DNA of 64,000 nt, taken from positions 124,001-188,000 of the forward strand of contig NZ_CABKRX010000083.1 of the NCBI RefSeq assembly GCF_902374955.1, written 5' to 3'. Of this stretch, positions 54,109 to 63,438 are shown one piece after another (position 1 is the first letter of the stretch; each line of letters starts with the position of its first letter). A model generated the notes under the pieces. The model saw only the letters and a list, made by a program, of their open reading frames with translations. It did no database searches and was not told the DNA's origin. Position numbers and translations under genes: made by a program. Source of the DNA: Bacillus massilioanorexius. GTDB taxonomy: Bacteria; Bacillota; Bacilli; Bacillales; DSM-1321.

Positions 54109-54198
54109 ACGTAAATACAAGTTTATACAAAAAGCTATTTTTACAAACTCTGTTGCCACGAACAAGAAGTGAGCATGGGTTAAAATCTGCTCCAAGAA

Positions 54199-54308
54199 GC
54201 TCGCTTTCTGCGGGATGAGAAGTGAAGAAGCTCAACCCACAACACCTATAGGATTTCAACTGTCCAACTCTATCTGCAGGATTTTCGCACCTTACACTCC
54301 AAGCACCT
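54199..54308. repeat. Degenerate Bacillaceae intergenic repeat, copy 2
   Basis: Starts GCTCGCTTTCTGCGGG, contains CAACTGTCC and ends CTGCAGGA...TCGCACCTTACACTCC, following the same repeat as 19853-19966. It lies in the 54109-54697 gap after the Tyr/Pro-rich gene. It has no reading frame. The rest of this gap, apart from one hairpin, shows nothing I can name. Confidence 0.55.
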
Positions 54309-54381
54309 GTTTATGTTCATTTTATTTACTAATCTTATAAAAAAACAACCATACTAAAAAGGAATATTATAATCTTATTTT

Positions 54382-54434
54382 GAAAGGATAACTTAAGAAA
54401 ACAGATTACTGTTTCTAAAGTTATCCTTTCTTTC
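54382..54434 (+). terminator. Hairpin in the ykyB upstream gap
   Basis: Stem AAAGGATAACTT and AAACAG paired with CTGTTT and AAGTTATCCTTT, followed by CTTTCTTT. It lies 270 bases after the Tyr/Pro-rich gene, beyond the repeat. Confidence 0.75.
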
Positions 54435-54697
54435 TATCCTAATTTTACATACTCCCTTAAACTACATTCTTAAGCTATTTTTCTGACAGCTTATATGAAT
54501 CTAATTAACATTTATCTCCCTATAAAGATTATACTAAATGAAAATTATAATGAAAAAGTAGGTATTATTCCTATATATCTTTTGAAATAATTATGAAACA
54601 AATCTGAATAAATAAAGAATTTTTTTATGATTTAATTACTTTAGTGTGATAAAATGCTATAATAATGACAGATTTTCATACATAGAAAGGAGTTATA

Positions 54698-55192
54698 ATG
54701 AAGCCAATGGAAAATAATCATCGACCCGGACAAGTACTTGAACTCTCACAAGCCATCTTTATTGTAAATAAGCATGCCAAAGCGGCACCTCAACCAAGAT
54801 TTCTATACGAGCTTAAACAATTGGCAATCCAAAAAATGCTTAAAGAAGGTAAAGCAAAAAAACTTGGACTTCATTTTTCCAATAACCCTAGATATGCACA
54901 ACAGCAATCCGATGTTGTGATTGAGTGTGGAGATTATTTATTTCACGTACCACCATCAAAAGAAGATATTAAATCTCTGCCACATTTAGGCAATCGCATC
55001 GCTGACAAACGTAACCCAAAAACACATATGTCATTATCAAAAGCTAAAGCAATTATTTATAATTATATCGGTAAACGCGAGGAACAAAAGGAAAAACGTT
55101 CAATTTATTCGCCTCTTTGTAAAAAAAGAAAACAAAAAAACCAAAATACCTCTAACATATTTACTTCTTCTTTTTTAGGAAAAGATTTTTAA
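54698..55192 (+). CDS. ykyB: YkyB family protein
   Basis: A 164-residue basic protein. The conserved part spans about residues 12-125, with IVNKHAKAAPQPRFLYELKQ and LPHLGNRIADKRNPKTHMSL; the C-terminal 35 residues are Lys-rich and variable. It matches YkyB, next to cheV-patA as in B. subtilis. Function unknown. ATG with GAAAGGAG upstream. Confidence 0.9.
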   Translation: MKPMENNHRPGQVLELSQAIFIVNKHAKAAPQPRFLYELKQLAIQKMLKEGKAKKLGLHFSNNPRYAQQQSDVVIECGDYLFHVPPSKEDIKSLPHLGNRIADKRNPKTHMSLSKAKAIIYNYIGKREEQKEKRSIYSPLCKKRKQKNQNTSNIFTSSFLGKDF

Positions 55193-55202
55193 TAGATAAG
55201 AA

Positions 55203-55256
55203 AAAAGGGCTGTCTGAAAAATGATGTTTTATCACTTTTCAGACAGCCTTTACGCT
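55203..55256 (+). terminator. Terminator of ykyB
   Basis: Near-perfect stem AAGGGCTGTCTGAAAA/TTTTCAGACAGCCTTT. It is also one end of the dispersed element. Confidence 0.88.
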
Positions 55257-55421
55257 TAATCTCACCAACATTTTTTATGGATCCTTTTCTCTTACTTTCT
55301 AAAAAAGCTGATTTTACGCGTTTTGTCATCTACTTTGCTTTGACAGAAAGAATAATTTAGAAATTATATGAAATACAAGAGGGTGTTCATCACATTATAT
55401 TTTTGGGACACCCTCTTTTCA
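55203..55421 (+). repeat. Dispersed intergenic element, copy 2
   Basis: Homologous to the minus strand of 10109-10350. It is bounded by the GGCTGTCTGAA hairpin (55203-55252) and by a GGGTGT/ACACCC hairpin (55377-55421). The unstructured interior contains the 22-base block 55291-55312. It fills the whole gap between convergent ykyB and cheV. Confidence 0.65.
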
Positions 55422-55424
55422 ATT
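55377..55424 (-). terminator. Terminator of cheV
   Basis: Stem AAGAGGGTGT/ACACCCTCTT with T-runs, 33 bases past the cheV stop. It forms the other end of the dispersed element. Confidence 0.8.
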
Positions 55425-55453
55425 TTCCCCATTTAGAAATTAATCAATTTAGT

Positions 55454-56359
55454 CTATAAAAGAAACTGATCAATGTTTGTAATAAGCTCTGCAATTTCAG
55501 GCTTACTTACTTGGGCATCTGCGCCTACCATTTGACCTTTATGTCTTAAATCATCCGTTATTAATGATGAGAAAATGATGACTGGAAGTTTTGAAAGTTG
55601 TTTATGTCCTTTAATTCTCTTCGTTAAGTGATGTCCATCCATTTGTGGCATTTCGATATCTGTTACGACTAATTGAATATAGTCCTCAATTTTTTTTCCT
55701 TCATTCACAACACTTTCTAAATAATTCAAAGCATCTTGACCATTCTCAAAGAATTCAATATATTGAAAGCCCGCTTCTGATAGCGTATCATATAAAAGCT
55801 TTCTTAATAATGCAGAATCTTCTGCAACCACAATTCTTTTATCGGATCTCTCTCTTTTTCCAAGTTTCTTCACTTGTTGAACACTAATGCCTGATTCAGG
55901 GTTAATCTCAACAACAATTTTTTCAAAATCAAGCAGTAAAATCATTTCCCCACTCATTTTGATAACACCAATAATCTGGCTTTCTATGCCTTGATACATA
56001 TTCGATGGTTTTTCAATTTGTCCCCAAGAAATTCTATGTATTTGAGTAACACTATGTACATGAAATACAATCTTTTGTTTATTAAATTCGGCTACTATAA
56101 ATTTATCATCAGAGGGATTTTCAGATGGAGGAAAGCCTAATGCCTCTGCTACATCTACTACAGGTAACACTTCTCCTCTTAATTCAATAATACCTTCTAC
56201 ATTTGGATGTGCCTGTGGTACGATTGTGATTGGAACAGGATTAATGATTTCCTTTACCTTGATTACATTAATTCCAAATTTATTTTGTCCAATACCAAAC
56301 TCTACAATTTCTAATTCATTTGTCCCACTTTCAAGGAGAATGCCCTTTTTCTGATCCAT
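55454..56359 (-). CDS. cheV: Chemotaxis protein CheV
   Basis: A 301-residue protein: CheW-like domain (about residues 12-155) and response-regulator domain (about 172-301). The phospho-acceptor Asp is in VVTDIEMPQMDG, with the switch residues in IIFSSL and SKPEI. It couples receptors to CheA and adapts by phosphorylation. The ATG at 56359 is used with AAGGG upstream. cheV and patA are neighbours in B. subtilis too. Confidence 0.95.
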   Translation of the reverse strand: MDQKKGILLESGTNELEIVEFGIGQNKFGINVIKVKEIINPVPITIVPQAHPNVEGIIELRGEVLPVVDVAEALGFPPSENPSDDKFIVAEFNKQKIVFHVHSVTQIHRISWGQIEKPSNMYQGIESQIIGVIKMSGEMILLLDFEKIVVEINPESGISVQQVKKLGKRERSDKRIVVAEDSALLRKLLYDTLSEAGFQYIEFFENGQDALNYLESVVNEGKKIEDYIQLVVTDIEMPQMDGHHLTKRIKGHKQLSKLPVIIFSSLITDDLRHKGQMVGADAQVSKPEIAELITNIDQFLL

Positions 56360-56476
56360 TTTATCTCGCCCTTTCCACATTCATTATCTCTATATTTAGT
56401 CTTTTTTTAAAATTGCCTATAATAAATTATTTTATCATCTTTTCCACTGAGAGTCTTTTATAATTTTAAAACAAAT

Positions 56477-56518
56477 AAAAGACTACTTGAAAGAAATTCC
56501 TTTCGAGTAGCCTTTTAA
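56477..56518 (-). terminator. Terminator of the RDD gene
   Basis: Stem AAAAGaCTACTtGAAAG/CTTTCgAGTAGcCTTTT, 35 bases past the RDD gene. Confidence 0.82.
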
Positions 56519-56552
56519 GTTTATTTCTTCTTGAATTCACTATAATAAATAG

Positions 56553-57029
56553 TTAACGTGCTTTAACAACTATAGTTGCAGGTAATAAGTCATGTAGCGT
56601 TTGTTTCTTTTTTGTAAAAAAGAACATTAAAAATCCAATATAGAAAATGCTCGAGATAAAAGTCATAATAACGGCACGCAAAAATGACGTTAAAATACTT
56701 ATACGATTTCCATCAAGAGTTGTTACTTCTATTCCTAAGATTTTCTTTCCAACTGTAGCTTGCCATTTGGTAGCCTGTAGAATGGTATAATATAAAATAC
56801 TAATTATAAAAGTCGCTATTAAATATCCAGTGTTATTACTAAGAGAGTAACTTGGATCTAATAGCTGAGAGGAATCAAATGAAACTCCAAGTGCAGCCAG
56901 AATTCCCAGCTTATAAACTAAAGTAATAATAGCACTAATAATTAATCCATCAATCACATATGCTCCTAATCGTGCAATAAAGGATGCATAGTTTTTATCT
57001 TCATAACCATATTTATTTGCTTCTTTCAA
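56553..57029 (-). CDS. RDD family membrane protein
   Basis: A 158-residue protein with three hydrophobic helices. The RDD pattern is FIARLGAYVIDGLIIS (about residues 16-31), and a later ATVGKKILGIEVTTLDG is typical of the family. The TTG at 57029 has AGGAGG 8 bases upstream. Function unknown. The 57030-57513 gap shows no gene or clear signal. Confidence 0.85.
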   Translation of the reverse strand: MKEANKYGYEDKNYASFIARLGAYVIDGLIISAIITLVYKLGILAALGVSFDSSQLLDPSYSLSNNTGYLIATFIISILYYTILQATKWQATVGKKILGIEVTTLDGNRISILTSFLRAVIMTFISSIFYIGFLMFFFTKKKQTLHDLLPATIVVKAR

Positions 57030-57513
57030 AATGTAAAGCCTCCTAAAAATGTATATAAAACACACTTTATTATATCAATATAACTATAGACTCCTTAGAT
57101 TTTTATCATTTAATAATATTCTGTATTCTTCCCTTTTTTCTATTCTTCTTTAGATTAATTTTTTTTGTAGTTTCACCAACTATTTATGACTATTATAACC
57201 ATTTGAATAAAAATAGAGAGGTAGTAACAATTTACTTCATAATGAAATGCTAGTAGTTAGACTTCATTTTAAGATGCTGAAAAAGATGGTACACTATATA
57301 AGAAAAATTCATAAAGGATATTTTTTTGACAATTTGTTCTTTTTTCAGTTAGGCTCTTTTATATGTTGTTATTGATATTTAACTCCACTTCAAACAAGAT
57401 GATTTTGCCTCGCTAAGCACTAACGCATACAAGTTAAACATCTCCATTGTGACATGTAACAAAGCCTATCGTTTATATACATTCAAATTTTTCTATAAAA
57501 GGGGGACTTTCTT

Positions 57514-58668
57514 TTGGAAGTAATTAATCAACGTGTTAGGGACATTGAAATATCAGGAATTCGAAAATTTTCAAATTTAGTAGCTCCGTATAAAGATGTT
57601 ATTTCTTTAACTATCGGACAACCTGATTTTCCTACACCACTACATATTAAAGAAGCAGCGAAAAAAGCAATTGACGACAATTTTACTACATACACTCACA
57701 ATGCTGGATTCATTGAATTAAGGACGGCAGCAAGTGAATATATGCTAGAAAAATATCGAGTTTCTTATAACCCTGAAAATGAAGTAATTGTTACTGTAGG
57801 AGCAAGTGAAGCAATAGATGTTTCTCTCAGAACAATTCTTACTGATACTAGTGAAGTTATCTTACCTGGTCCAGTTTATCCTGGATACGAGCCAATTATT
57901 AAGCTTTGTGGAGCGAAACCGATCTATGCAGATGTTTCGAATAACGGTTTCCGTCTGACAGCAAGTATTTTAAAACAATATATCACAGAACAAACAAGAT
58001 GCATTATTTTACCTTATCCATCGAATCCAACAGGAGTCACGTTAAGTAAAGAAGAGCTTGAGGAAATTGCGCAGCTTATTAGAGGAAAAAACATAATCAT
58101 CATTGCTGATGAAATATATAGCGAACTTGTATTTGATCATGAACATACAAGTATCGCTTCATTTCTTCGAGACCAAACTATTGTCATAAATGGTGTTTCA
58201 AAATCACATTCAATGACAGGCTGGCGAATTGGATTTTTATTTGCACCTCAAAAAATAAGTGAACAAATTTTAAAAGTGCATCAGTACAATGTCTCATGTG
58301 CAACTTCCGTTTCACAAAAAGCGGCATTAAGTGCTTTAACAATAGGGAAAAATGACCCTATAATCATGAAAAAAGAGTACAAAAAAAGACGGGATTACGT
58401 ATATGATAGACTCACATCCATGAATCTTGACGTTGTAAAGCCTGATGGAGCCTTTTATTTCTTTGTTAAAGTTCCACATGGTTTTAAAGATTCCTTTGAT
58501 TTCGCTTTAAAATTAGCAGAGGAAGGTAAGGTGGCTGTAGTTCCAGGAAGTGCATTCTCATCGTTTGGAGAACATTTTTTCAGAATTAGTTATGCTACCT
58601 CAATGGAAGTATTACAAGAAGCTTTAAATCGACTAGAACACTTTTTATCACAATACTCCAATCAATAA
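57514..58668 (+). CDS. patA: Aminotransferase A (N-acetyl-LL-diaminopimelate aminotransferase)
   Basis: A 384-residue class I/II aminotransferase. The PLP Lys is in NGVSKSHSMTGWRIG (about residue 231), with YPSNPTGVTLS, IIADEIYSELVFD, and the C-terminal FFRISYATSME (binding Arg). PatA belongs to the acetylated DAP pathway together with DapH and YkuR, both in this window. TTG start with GGGGGAC upstream. It is divergent from the RDD gene. Confidence 0.92.
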   Translation: MEVINQRVRDIEISGIRKFSNLVAPYKDVISLTIGQPDFPTPLHIKEAAKKAIDDNFTTYTHNAGFIELRTAASEYMLEKYRVSYNPENEVIVTVGASEAIDVSLRTILTDTSEVILPGPVYPGYEPIIKLCGAKPIYADVSNNGFRLTASILKQYITEQTRCIILPYPSNPTGVTLSKEELEEIAQLIRGKNIIIIADEIYSELVFDHEHTSIASFLRDQTIVINGVSKSHSMTGWRIGFLFAPQKISEQILKVHQYNVSCATSVSQKAALSALTIGKNDPIIMKKEYKKRRDYVYDRLTSMNLDVVKPDGAFYFFVKVPHGFKDSFDFALKLAEEGKVAVVPGSAFSSFGEHFFRISYATSMEVLQEALNRLEHFLSQYSNQ

Positions 58669-58693
58669 AACAAATGAAAGCTATTCCTTAATG

Positions 58694-58738
58694 AAACAGA
58701 GCTTTTCAGAATTTTTTTCTGGAAAGCCCTGTTTACTG
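58694..58738 (+). terminator. Terminator of patA
   Basis: Stem AAACAG and GCTTTTCaGA paired with TGgAAAGC and CTGTTT. Confidence 0.75.
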
Positions 58739-58765
58739 TTTATATTGAATAGAAGAAGTGAGAAA

Positions 58766-59131
58766 TTAATATAGTTTACGAATCAATTTAACGTCTCTAT
58801 ATCCTTCTTCCTTATTTGTTGTAACAACATATATTTCTAATAAGCATCCAATTAAAGAATTCAAAATGTCTTCTAGCTCTCTTGCATTTTGTGGCTTTTG
58901 ATAACCAAGCTCTTTCAATTCTCTTAATAAAATATGAAATCCAGCATTCGTTTCAATATGACTAAATTTAGTTGGTAGCTGAATATCTTCATCATGCATT
59001 AATTTTAATTGCCACTTTAATGGTTTAGCTCCATGAATTGTTTTTTCCCGAGAGTAACCTTCTACTCGAACGACATAATGTCCATCTGGTATCTCTTGAA
59101 ACTTTTCTTCAATGTCATCAAAAATCCCCAT
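58766..59131 (-). CDS. Conserved hypothetical protein
   Basis: A 121-residue soluble protein. N-terminal MGIFDDIEEKFQEIPDGHYV, a beta-rich part (VVRVEGYSREKTIHGAKPLK, then WQLKLM) and a C-terminal basic tail. The pattern is faintly like DUF669-type single-strand-binding proteins of phages (short, I-P-DGxY, then a strand-rich core), but I cannot confirm this. ATG at 59131, 9 bases after AGGGAG. It lies alone between patA and ykwC. Confidence 0.7.
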   Translation of the reverse strand: MGIFDDIEEKFQEIPDGHYVVRVEGYSREKTIHGAKPLKWQLKLMHDEDIQLPTKFSHIETNAGFHILLRELKELGYQKPQNARELEDILNSLIGCLLEIYVVTTNKEEGYRDVKLIRKLY

Positions 59132-59278
59132 AGCAATCATCTCCCTTCGTCACTTCATACATATGTTAAGTTATTTTTTTTATGAAATGAAATTCATGTC
59201 ATTGTAAGCATATGTAAAGCTGTATACTGTATCCTCTCTGCTATCTATATTAGAACTCTTTATTATTCACCTTCACCA

Positions 59279-59330
59279 TAAAAAAAGATGGTTAAGTAGC
59301 TCATAAAAACAAACTACTTAACCATCTTTC
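59279..59330 (-). terminator. Terminator of ykwC
   Basis: A perfect 16-bp stem (AAAGATGGTTAAGTAG and its complement), T-run on the minus strand. Confidence 0.92.
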
Positions 59331-59395
59331 ACTTAATTTATGACTTCATATAATTTATAACAATATAATAAGGATAGATATGACGATTTAGAGCA

Positions 59396-60277
59396 TTATT
59401 TATTCCAATATTTGAATAAAGCTTGCGTACCACTCTCTCCTTCACCTTTTTCACTGATTTCCTCATACATTTTTTTACTTAAAGACAAACCTGGAGTTTC
59501 CATATCCATTTCTTTTGCTTCTTCAAGAGCAATTTGCATATCTTTGATAAAATGCTTTACAAAGAACCCTGGTGAGTAATCTTCATTTAAGATTCTTGGC
59601 GCTAAGTTTGATAGACTCCAGCTAGCTGCTGCACCAGTAGAAATGCTTTCTAATACTTTTTGCGGTTGTAATCCTGCTTTTTCCGCATATACTATCGCTT
59701 CACAAACACCAATCATATTAGATGCAATAACTATTTGATTACACATTTTTGTATGTTGGCCGGATCCTGCAGGCCCTTGATAAACAATATTAGTTCCCAT
59801 CGCTTCCAAAATTGGCAGAACCGCTTGAAAATCTTCTTCATCTCCACCAACCATAATGGCTAAGCTTCCTGCTTTTGCCCCAACATCTCCACCTGATACA
59901 GGAGCATCTAATGATTTCATCCCTTTTTTCTTCGCTTCTAAATACAATTTCTTCGCTAATGAAGGCTTAGATGTTGTCATATCAATAATATACATTCCTT
60001 GACGTCCATGCGTAATAACACCATTTTCACCTAGATAAATTTCTTCCACGTCTTTAGGATAACCCACGATCGAGATAATAACATCCGCTTGTTCTGCTAA
60101 CTCTTTTGGTGTGGATGCCCATGTAGCTCCTTTATCCAATAAGGATTCAGCTTTTTCTTTCGTTCTTGTATAAACAGAAACCTTATATCCTTTATTCATA
60201 ATATGTAAAGCCATGCTTTTCCCCATAACGCCAATTCCAATAAAGCCAACTACTGCATCATTTTTAATTTTCCCCAT
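59396..60277 (-). CDS. ykwC: Beta-hydroxyacid dehydrogenase YkwC
   Basis: A 293-residue 3-hydroxyisobutyrate dehydrogenase-family enzyme. NAD(P) site VGFIGIGVMGKSMALHIMNK (about residues 9-28), substrate loop DAPVSGGDVGAKAG (about 121-134) and the catalytic Lys in GSGQHTKMCNQIV. Substrate unknown. The ATG at 60277 has GAGGTG 5 bases upstream. Confidence 0.9.
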   Translation of the reverse strand: MGKIKNDAVVGFIGIGVMGKSMALHIMNKGYKVSVYTRTKEKAESLLDKGATWASTPKELAEQADVIISIVGYPKDVEEIYLGENGVITHGRQGMYIIDMTTSKPSLAKKLYLEAKKKGMKSLDAPVSGGDVGAKAGSLAIMVGGDEEDFQAVLPILEAMGTNIVYQGPAGSGQHTKMCNQIVIASNMIGVCEAIVYAEKAGLQPQKVLESISTGAAASWSLSNLAPRILNEDYSPGFFVKHFIKDMQIALEEAKEMDMETPGLSLSKKMYEEISEKGEGESGTQALFKYWNK

Positions 60278-60430
60278 AATCACACCTCATTTGTAATAAA
60301 ATATAATCCAACCAAGCTTTTTGCCTTCCCCTATATAGCATATCTATTTTTCTTCACTGAGTCTAATCTTTATATGCTAAGCCGAAAAAAATAGCAACTA
60401 TCCCTTCCTCTCCTCCATTTTCAATACTAA

Positions 60431-60470
60431 AAAAAGGATGTTGAAAATACTATTTTCAACATCCTTTTAT
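60431..60470 (-). terminator. Terminator of ptsHI
   Basis: A perfect 16-bp stem (AAAAGGATGTTGAAAA and its complement) around a 5-base loop, T-run on the minus strand. Confidence 0.93.
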
Positions 60471-60478
60471 AGAAAGAT

Positions 60479-62200
60479 TTAAGCTTCAATAGCAGCTTTT
60501 ACAGCAGCTAATACTTCATCGTTCGTTTTCATTTGTAATGCTTGTTCTGCTAATTTTTCCATGTCTGCTTTAGACAAGTTTTTAATTAATGAACGTGCTT
60601 TTAGAATGGATGTAGCACTCATAGAGAACTCATCTAATCCTAAACCAAGTAGAAGTGGAATCGCAATTTCATCGCCAGCCATTTCCCCACACATTCCGGC
60701 CCATTTGCCTTCTTTATGAGCAGCATCAATAACTTGTTTTACAAGACGTAAAATAGCCGGGTTATATGGTTGGTACAAGTATGAAATTCTTTCATTCATA
60801 CGGTCTGCAGCCATAGTGTACTGAATTAAATCATTTGTTCCAATTGAGAAGAAATCAACTTCAGTTGCAAATAAATCTGCCATAACTGCTGTTGATGGAA
60901 TCTCAACCATGATTCCTACTTCGATTGTTTCGCTAACAGCTACGCCTTCTGCAACAAGCTTTTCTTTTTCTTCAAGAAGAATTGCTTTTGCATCACGGAA
61001 CTCACCAAGTGTAGCAATCATAGGGAACATGATTTTCAAATTACCATATGAGCTTGCACGTAGTAAAGCACGTAGTTGAGTACGGAACATATCTTGTTGA
61101 TCAAGGCAAAGACGAATCGCTCTGAATCCAAGGAATGGATTCATTTCATGAGGTAAACTTAAATAAGGTAGTTCCTTATCTCCACCGATGTCAAGCGTAC
61201 GAACAACAACAGGTTTACCGTCCGTCATCCCTTCTAAAACAGCTTTATAAGCTTCGAATTGTTCTTCTTCAGTTGGGAAGTTGTCACGTCCCATGTACAG
61301 GAATTCTGTACGATAAAGACCTACACCTTCTCCACCATTATCAATTACACCTTTAATATCTTTAGGTGTACCAATATTTGCTACTAATTCAACATGGTGT
61401 CCATCTTTAGAAACCGTTTTTTCATTCACAAGCTTAGCCCATTCGGCTTTTTGCTCTTCATACTTTTGAGCTTTTTGCTCATATTCAGAAATAAGCTCAG
61501 GAGTAGGATTGATATGTACTTCTCCACTCAATCCATCTACGATAATAACGTCACCATTTTGAATAGATGTAGTCGCTTGTTTTGTACCAACTACTGCTGG
61601 TATTTCCATTGAACGAGCCATAATCGCTGAGTGAGATGTTCTACCACCGATATCAGTCGTGAACGCTTTCACGTAATTACGATTTAATTGAGCTGTATCA
61701 GAAGGTGTTAAATCTTCAGCTACAACGATAACTTCTTCAGTAACCATGCTTGGATTTGGAATTAGAACGCCAAGTAAATGAGCTAGAACTCGCTTCGTTA
61801 CGTCGCGAATATCAGCAGCTCTTTCTTTCATGTACTCATTATCCATTGATTCAAACAGAACAACTAAACCATCGGCAACTTCTTTAAGAGCTGCTTCTGC
61901 ATTTACGCTTTCAGATTTAATCTTGTCTTCAATTTGTCCTACTAATTCTGGATCAGCTAGAATTAAAAGATGTGCTTCAAAGATTGCTGCTTTGTCAGCA
62001 CCAAGTTCTTTTTCTGCTCGATCACGAATAGCTTCTAGTTCCGTTTTAGAAGTATTAAGAGCTCCTTGAAAGCGTGTAATCTCTTCTTCAACGTTTTCGA
62101 TAGCTTTTTTAGTAACTGTTAAATCCGGCTCGATTAGACGGTATGCTTTTGCAATCGCAATACCATTAGAAGCTGCAATTCCATTTAACATTGTAGTCAT
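60479..62200 (-). CDS. ptsI: PTS enzyme I
   Basis: A 573-residue PEP-protein phosphotransferase. The phosphorylated His is in GGRTSHSAIMARS (about residue 190), the PEP site GVGLYRTEFLYMGR (about 287-300) and the C-terminal GMCGEMAGD with the catalytic Cys (about 503). It transfers phosphate from PEP to HPr. It overlaps the last base of ptsH (62200). Confidence 0.98.
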   Translation of the reverse strand: MTTMLNGIAASNGIAIAKAYRLIEPDLTVTKKAIENVEEEITRFQGALNTSKTELEAIRDRAEKELGADKAAIFEAHLLILADPELVGQIEDKIKSESVNAEAALKEVADGLVVLFESMDNEYMKERAADIRDVTKRVLAHLLGVLIPNPSMVTEEVIVVAEDLTPSDTAQLNRNYVKAFTTDIGGRTSHSAIMARSMEIPAVVGTKQATTSIQNGDVIIVDGLSGEVHINPTPELISEYEQKAQKYEEQKAEWAKLVNEKTVSKDGHHVELVANIGTPKDIKGVIDNGGEGVGLYRTEFLYMGRDNFPTEEEQFEAYKAVLEGMTDGKPVVVRTLDIGGDKELPYLSLPHEMNPFLGFRAIRLCLDQQDMFRTQLRALLRASSYGNLKIMFPMIATLGEFRDAKAILLEEKEKLVAEGVAVSETIEVGIMVEIPSTAVMADLFATEVDFFSIGTNDLIQYTMAADRMNERISYLYQPYNPAILRLVKQVIDAAHKEGKWAGMCGEMAGDEIAIPLLLGLGLDEFSMSATSILKARSLIKNLSKADMEKLAEQALQMKTNDEVLAAVKAAIEA

Positions 62201-62466
62201 TATTCAGCTAAACCCTCTTTGTTTAAAGTTTCTGCTAAAGCATTGATTGCTTCTTGCTCATCGCTACCTTCAGCTGTGATTGTGATTTCTGCTCCTTGTC
62301 CGATTCCAAGGCTCATAACACCCATGATTGATTTAAGGTTTACTTTTTTACCGTTAAACTCAAGGTTAATTTCTGAATCAAATTTTCCTGCTGCTTGAAC
62401 AAGTAATGTAGCTGGACGTGCGTGAATTCCTGTATCTGCGATAACTTTAAATGATTGTTGTGCCAT
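62200..62466 (-). CDS. ptsH: HPr phosphocarrier protein
   Basis: An 88-residue HPr. His 15 in ADTGIHARPATLLV and the regulatory Ser 46 in NLKSIMGVMSLG are both present. It carries phosphate to EIIs; phosphorylated at Ser 46 it is the CcpA corepressor. ptsG does not lie directly upstream, unlike the B. subtilis ptsGHI operon. Confidence 0.98.
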   Translation of the reverse strand: MAQQSFKVIADTGIHARPATLLVQAAGKFDSEINLEFNGKKVNLKSIMGVMSLGIGQGAEITITAEGSDEQEAINALAETLNKEGLAE

Positions 62467-62560
62467 AATAATTCAAACTCCTTTAAGTATAATTCTTTAT
62501 GAGCTCTGTGATCTATGTCATTTGAATACTTTACCCTTTCATGTTACCCAAAAAGATATC

Positions 62561-62590
62561 ATTGTATGTTATTAACATAACCATATTCAA
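62561..62590 (-). promoter_or_regulatory. Candidate promoter of ptsHI
   Basis: TTGAAT and TACAAT with an 18-base spacer, about 90 bases before ptsH. The 62591-63010 gap shows nothing else I can name. Confidence 0.5.
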
Positions 62591-63010
62591 AAAGTAAATT
62601 TAGAAATAATCATTTAATAAAAAAATGAAATTTCTAAAGTAAGACTACAGACCTCTTACCCAAAAAAATAATAGCATTACACACGAAAGGTTACAATCAC
62701 TTTTTTCAATTTTGTATAGGAAAACCCTGAATTTTTTCAAGGTAATTTTCGCTATGGAAAATAATAGGTAAATTTTATTGTTCTTCTTCACGAAAAATTT
62801 GTAGTAAAAAACAGATTCAAAACACTTAAGGGTTATAGGAAAATAGTTACATTTAAACAGTTAAAATGTAACTATTATTTATTGCAAAAAGCTTACTTTT
62901 GTCGGAAAATTAAATAAAGTAAAACATTTAATTTTAGGTATAATTATCTATTTTTCAATGATTAGATGTCATAAAAAAGCAAAAGAATTCATACAAGGAA
63001 GGATTCGCAC

Positions 63011-63318
63011 ATGTATAGAAGAAATGAAGCTTTTCGTTATTCATTTGTAGAACCACTTGCAGCTACACTTACTATTCAAAAATTAAATGAGAAGTACGGA
63101 AAGGTTGTTCTTTTTCTTCCTCGTTACAATTTCCATTTAAAAAAGAATATTTGATACAAATTGAACTATATATTAACCATAAAGTTCTTATTTTACCTGG
63201 TTTTATTGGAAAATGTCGCGGAATGGACTATTTATATGGTTTTGAATTAATAGAAGACGAAGAAATGAACAAACAAATTACTGAAGAAATAAAAAAGTAC
63301 TCTTTAAAACACAGATAA
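63011..63318 (+). pseudogene. PilZ-domain protein, frameshifted with an internal deletion
   Basis: The first 28 codons after the ATG at 63011 read MYRRNEAFRYSFVEPLAATL..KLNEK, a typical PilZ N-terminus. The frame then ends at a TGA at 63154. In the frame two bases later, KGCSFSSSLQFPFKKEYLIQ, then IELYINHKVLILPGFIG and a matching C-terminus continue to a TAA at 63318. The conserved D-x-S-x-x-G region between is mostly missing, so a deletion not divisible by three likely broke the gene. A sequencing error alone would not restore the missing part. Confidence 0.65.
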
Positions 63319-63323
63319 AAAAT

Positions 63324-63356
63324 ACTACCCTAAAAATAAAATTTTAGGGTAGTTCT
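63324..63356 (+). terminator. Terminator after the PilZ pseudogene
   Basis: Stem ACTACCCTAAAA/ATTTTAGGGTAGT with a short T-containing tail. Confidence 0.75.
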
Positions 63357-63438
63357 ATCGTTTTTGGCTTTACTGAAAGAAATATGAAAATAAAAATAGA
63401 ATTTTACCCAAAACCACTTTGTATTTTAGAATGCATTC

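Noticed and set aside
53822..54195. Overlapping frames on both strands (116 and 93 codons) at the Tyr/Pro-rich gene
   Set aside because: The frame from 53746 has GGAGG and a clean start; the others have no ribosome site.
57030..57513. Possible lysine riboswitch or T-box before patA
   Set aside because: No T-box sequence (TGGNACCGCG-like) or lysine-element core was seen; the gap is plain AT-rich sequence.
62467..63010. GlcT-type antiterminator (RAT) before ptsH
   Set aside because: No terminator hairpin with a preceding RAT-like stem is visible; only a promoter candidate was found.
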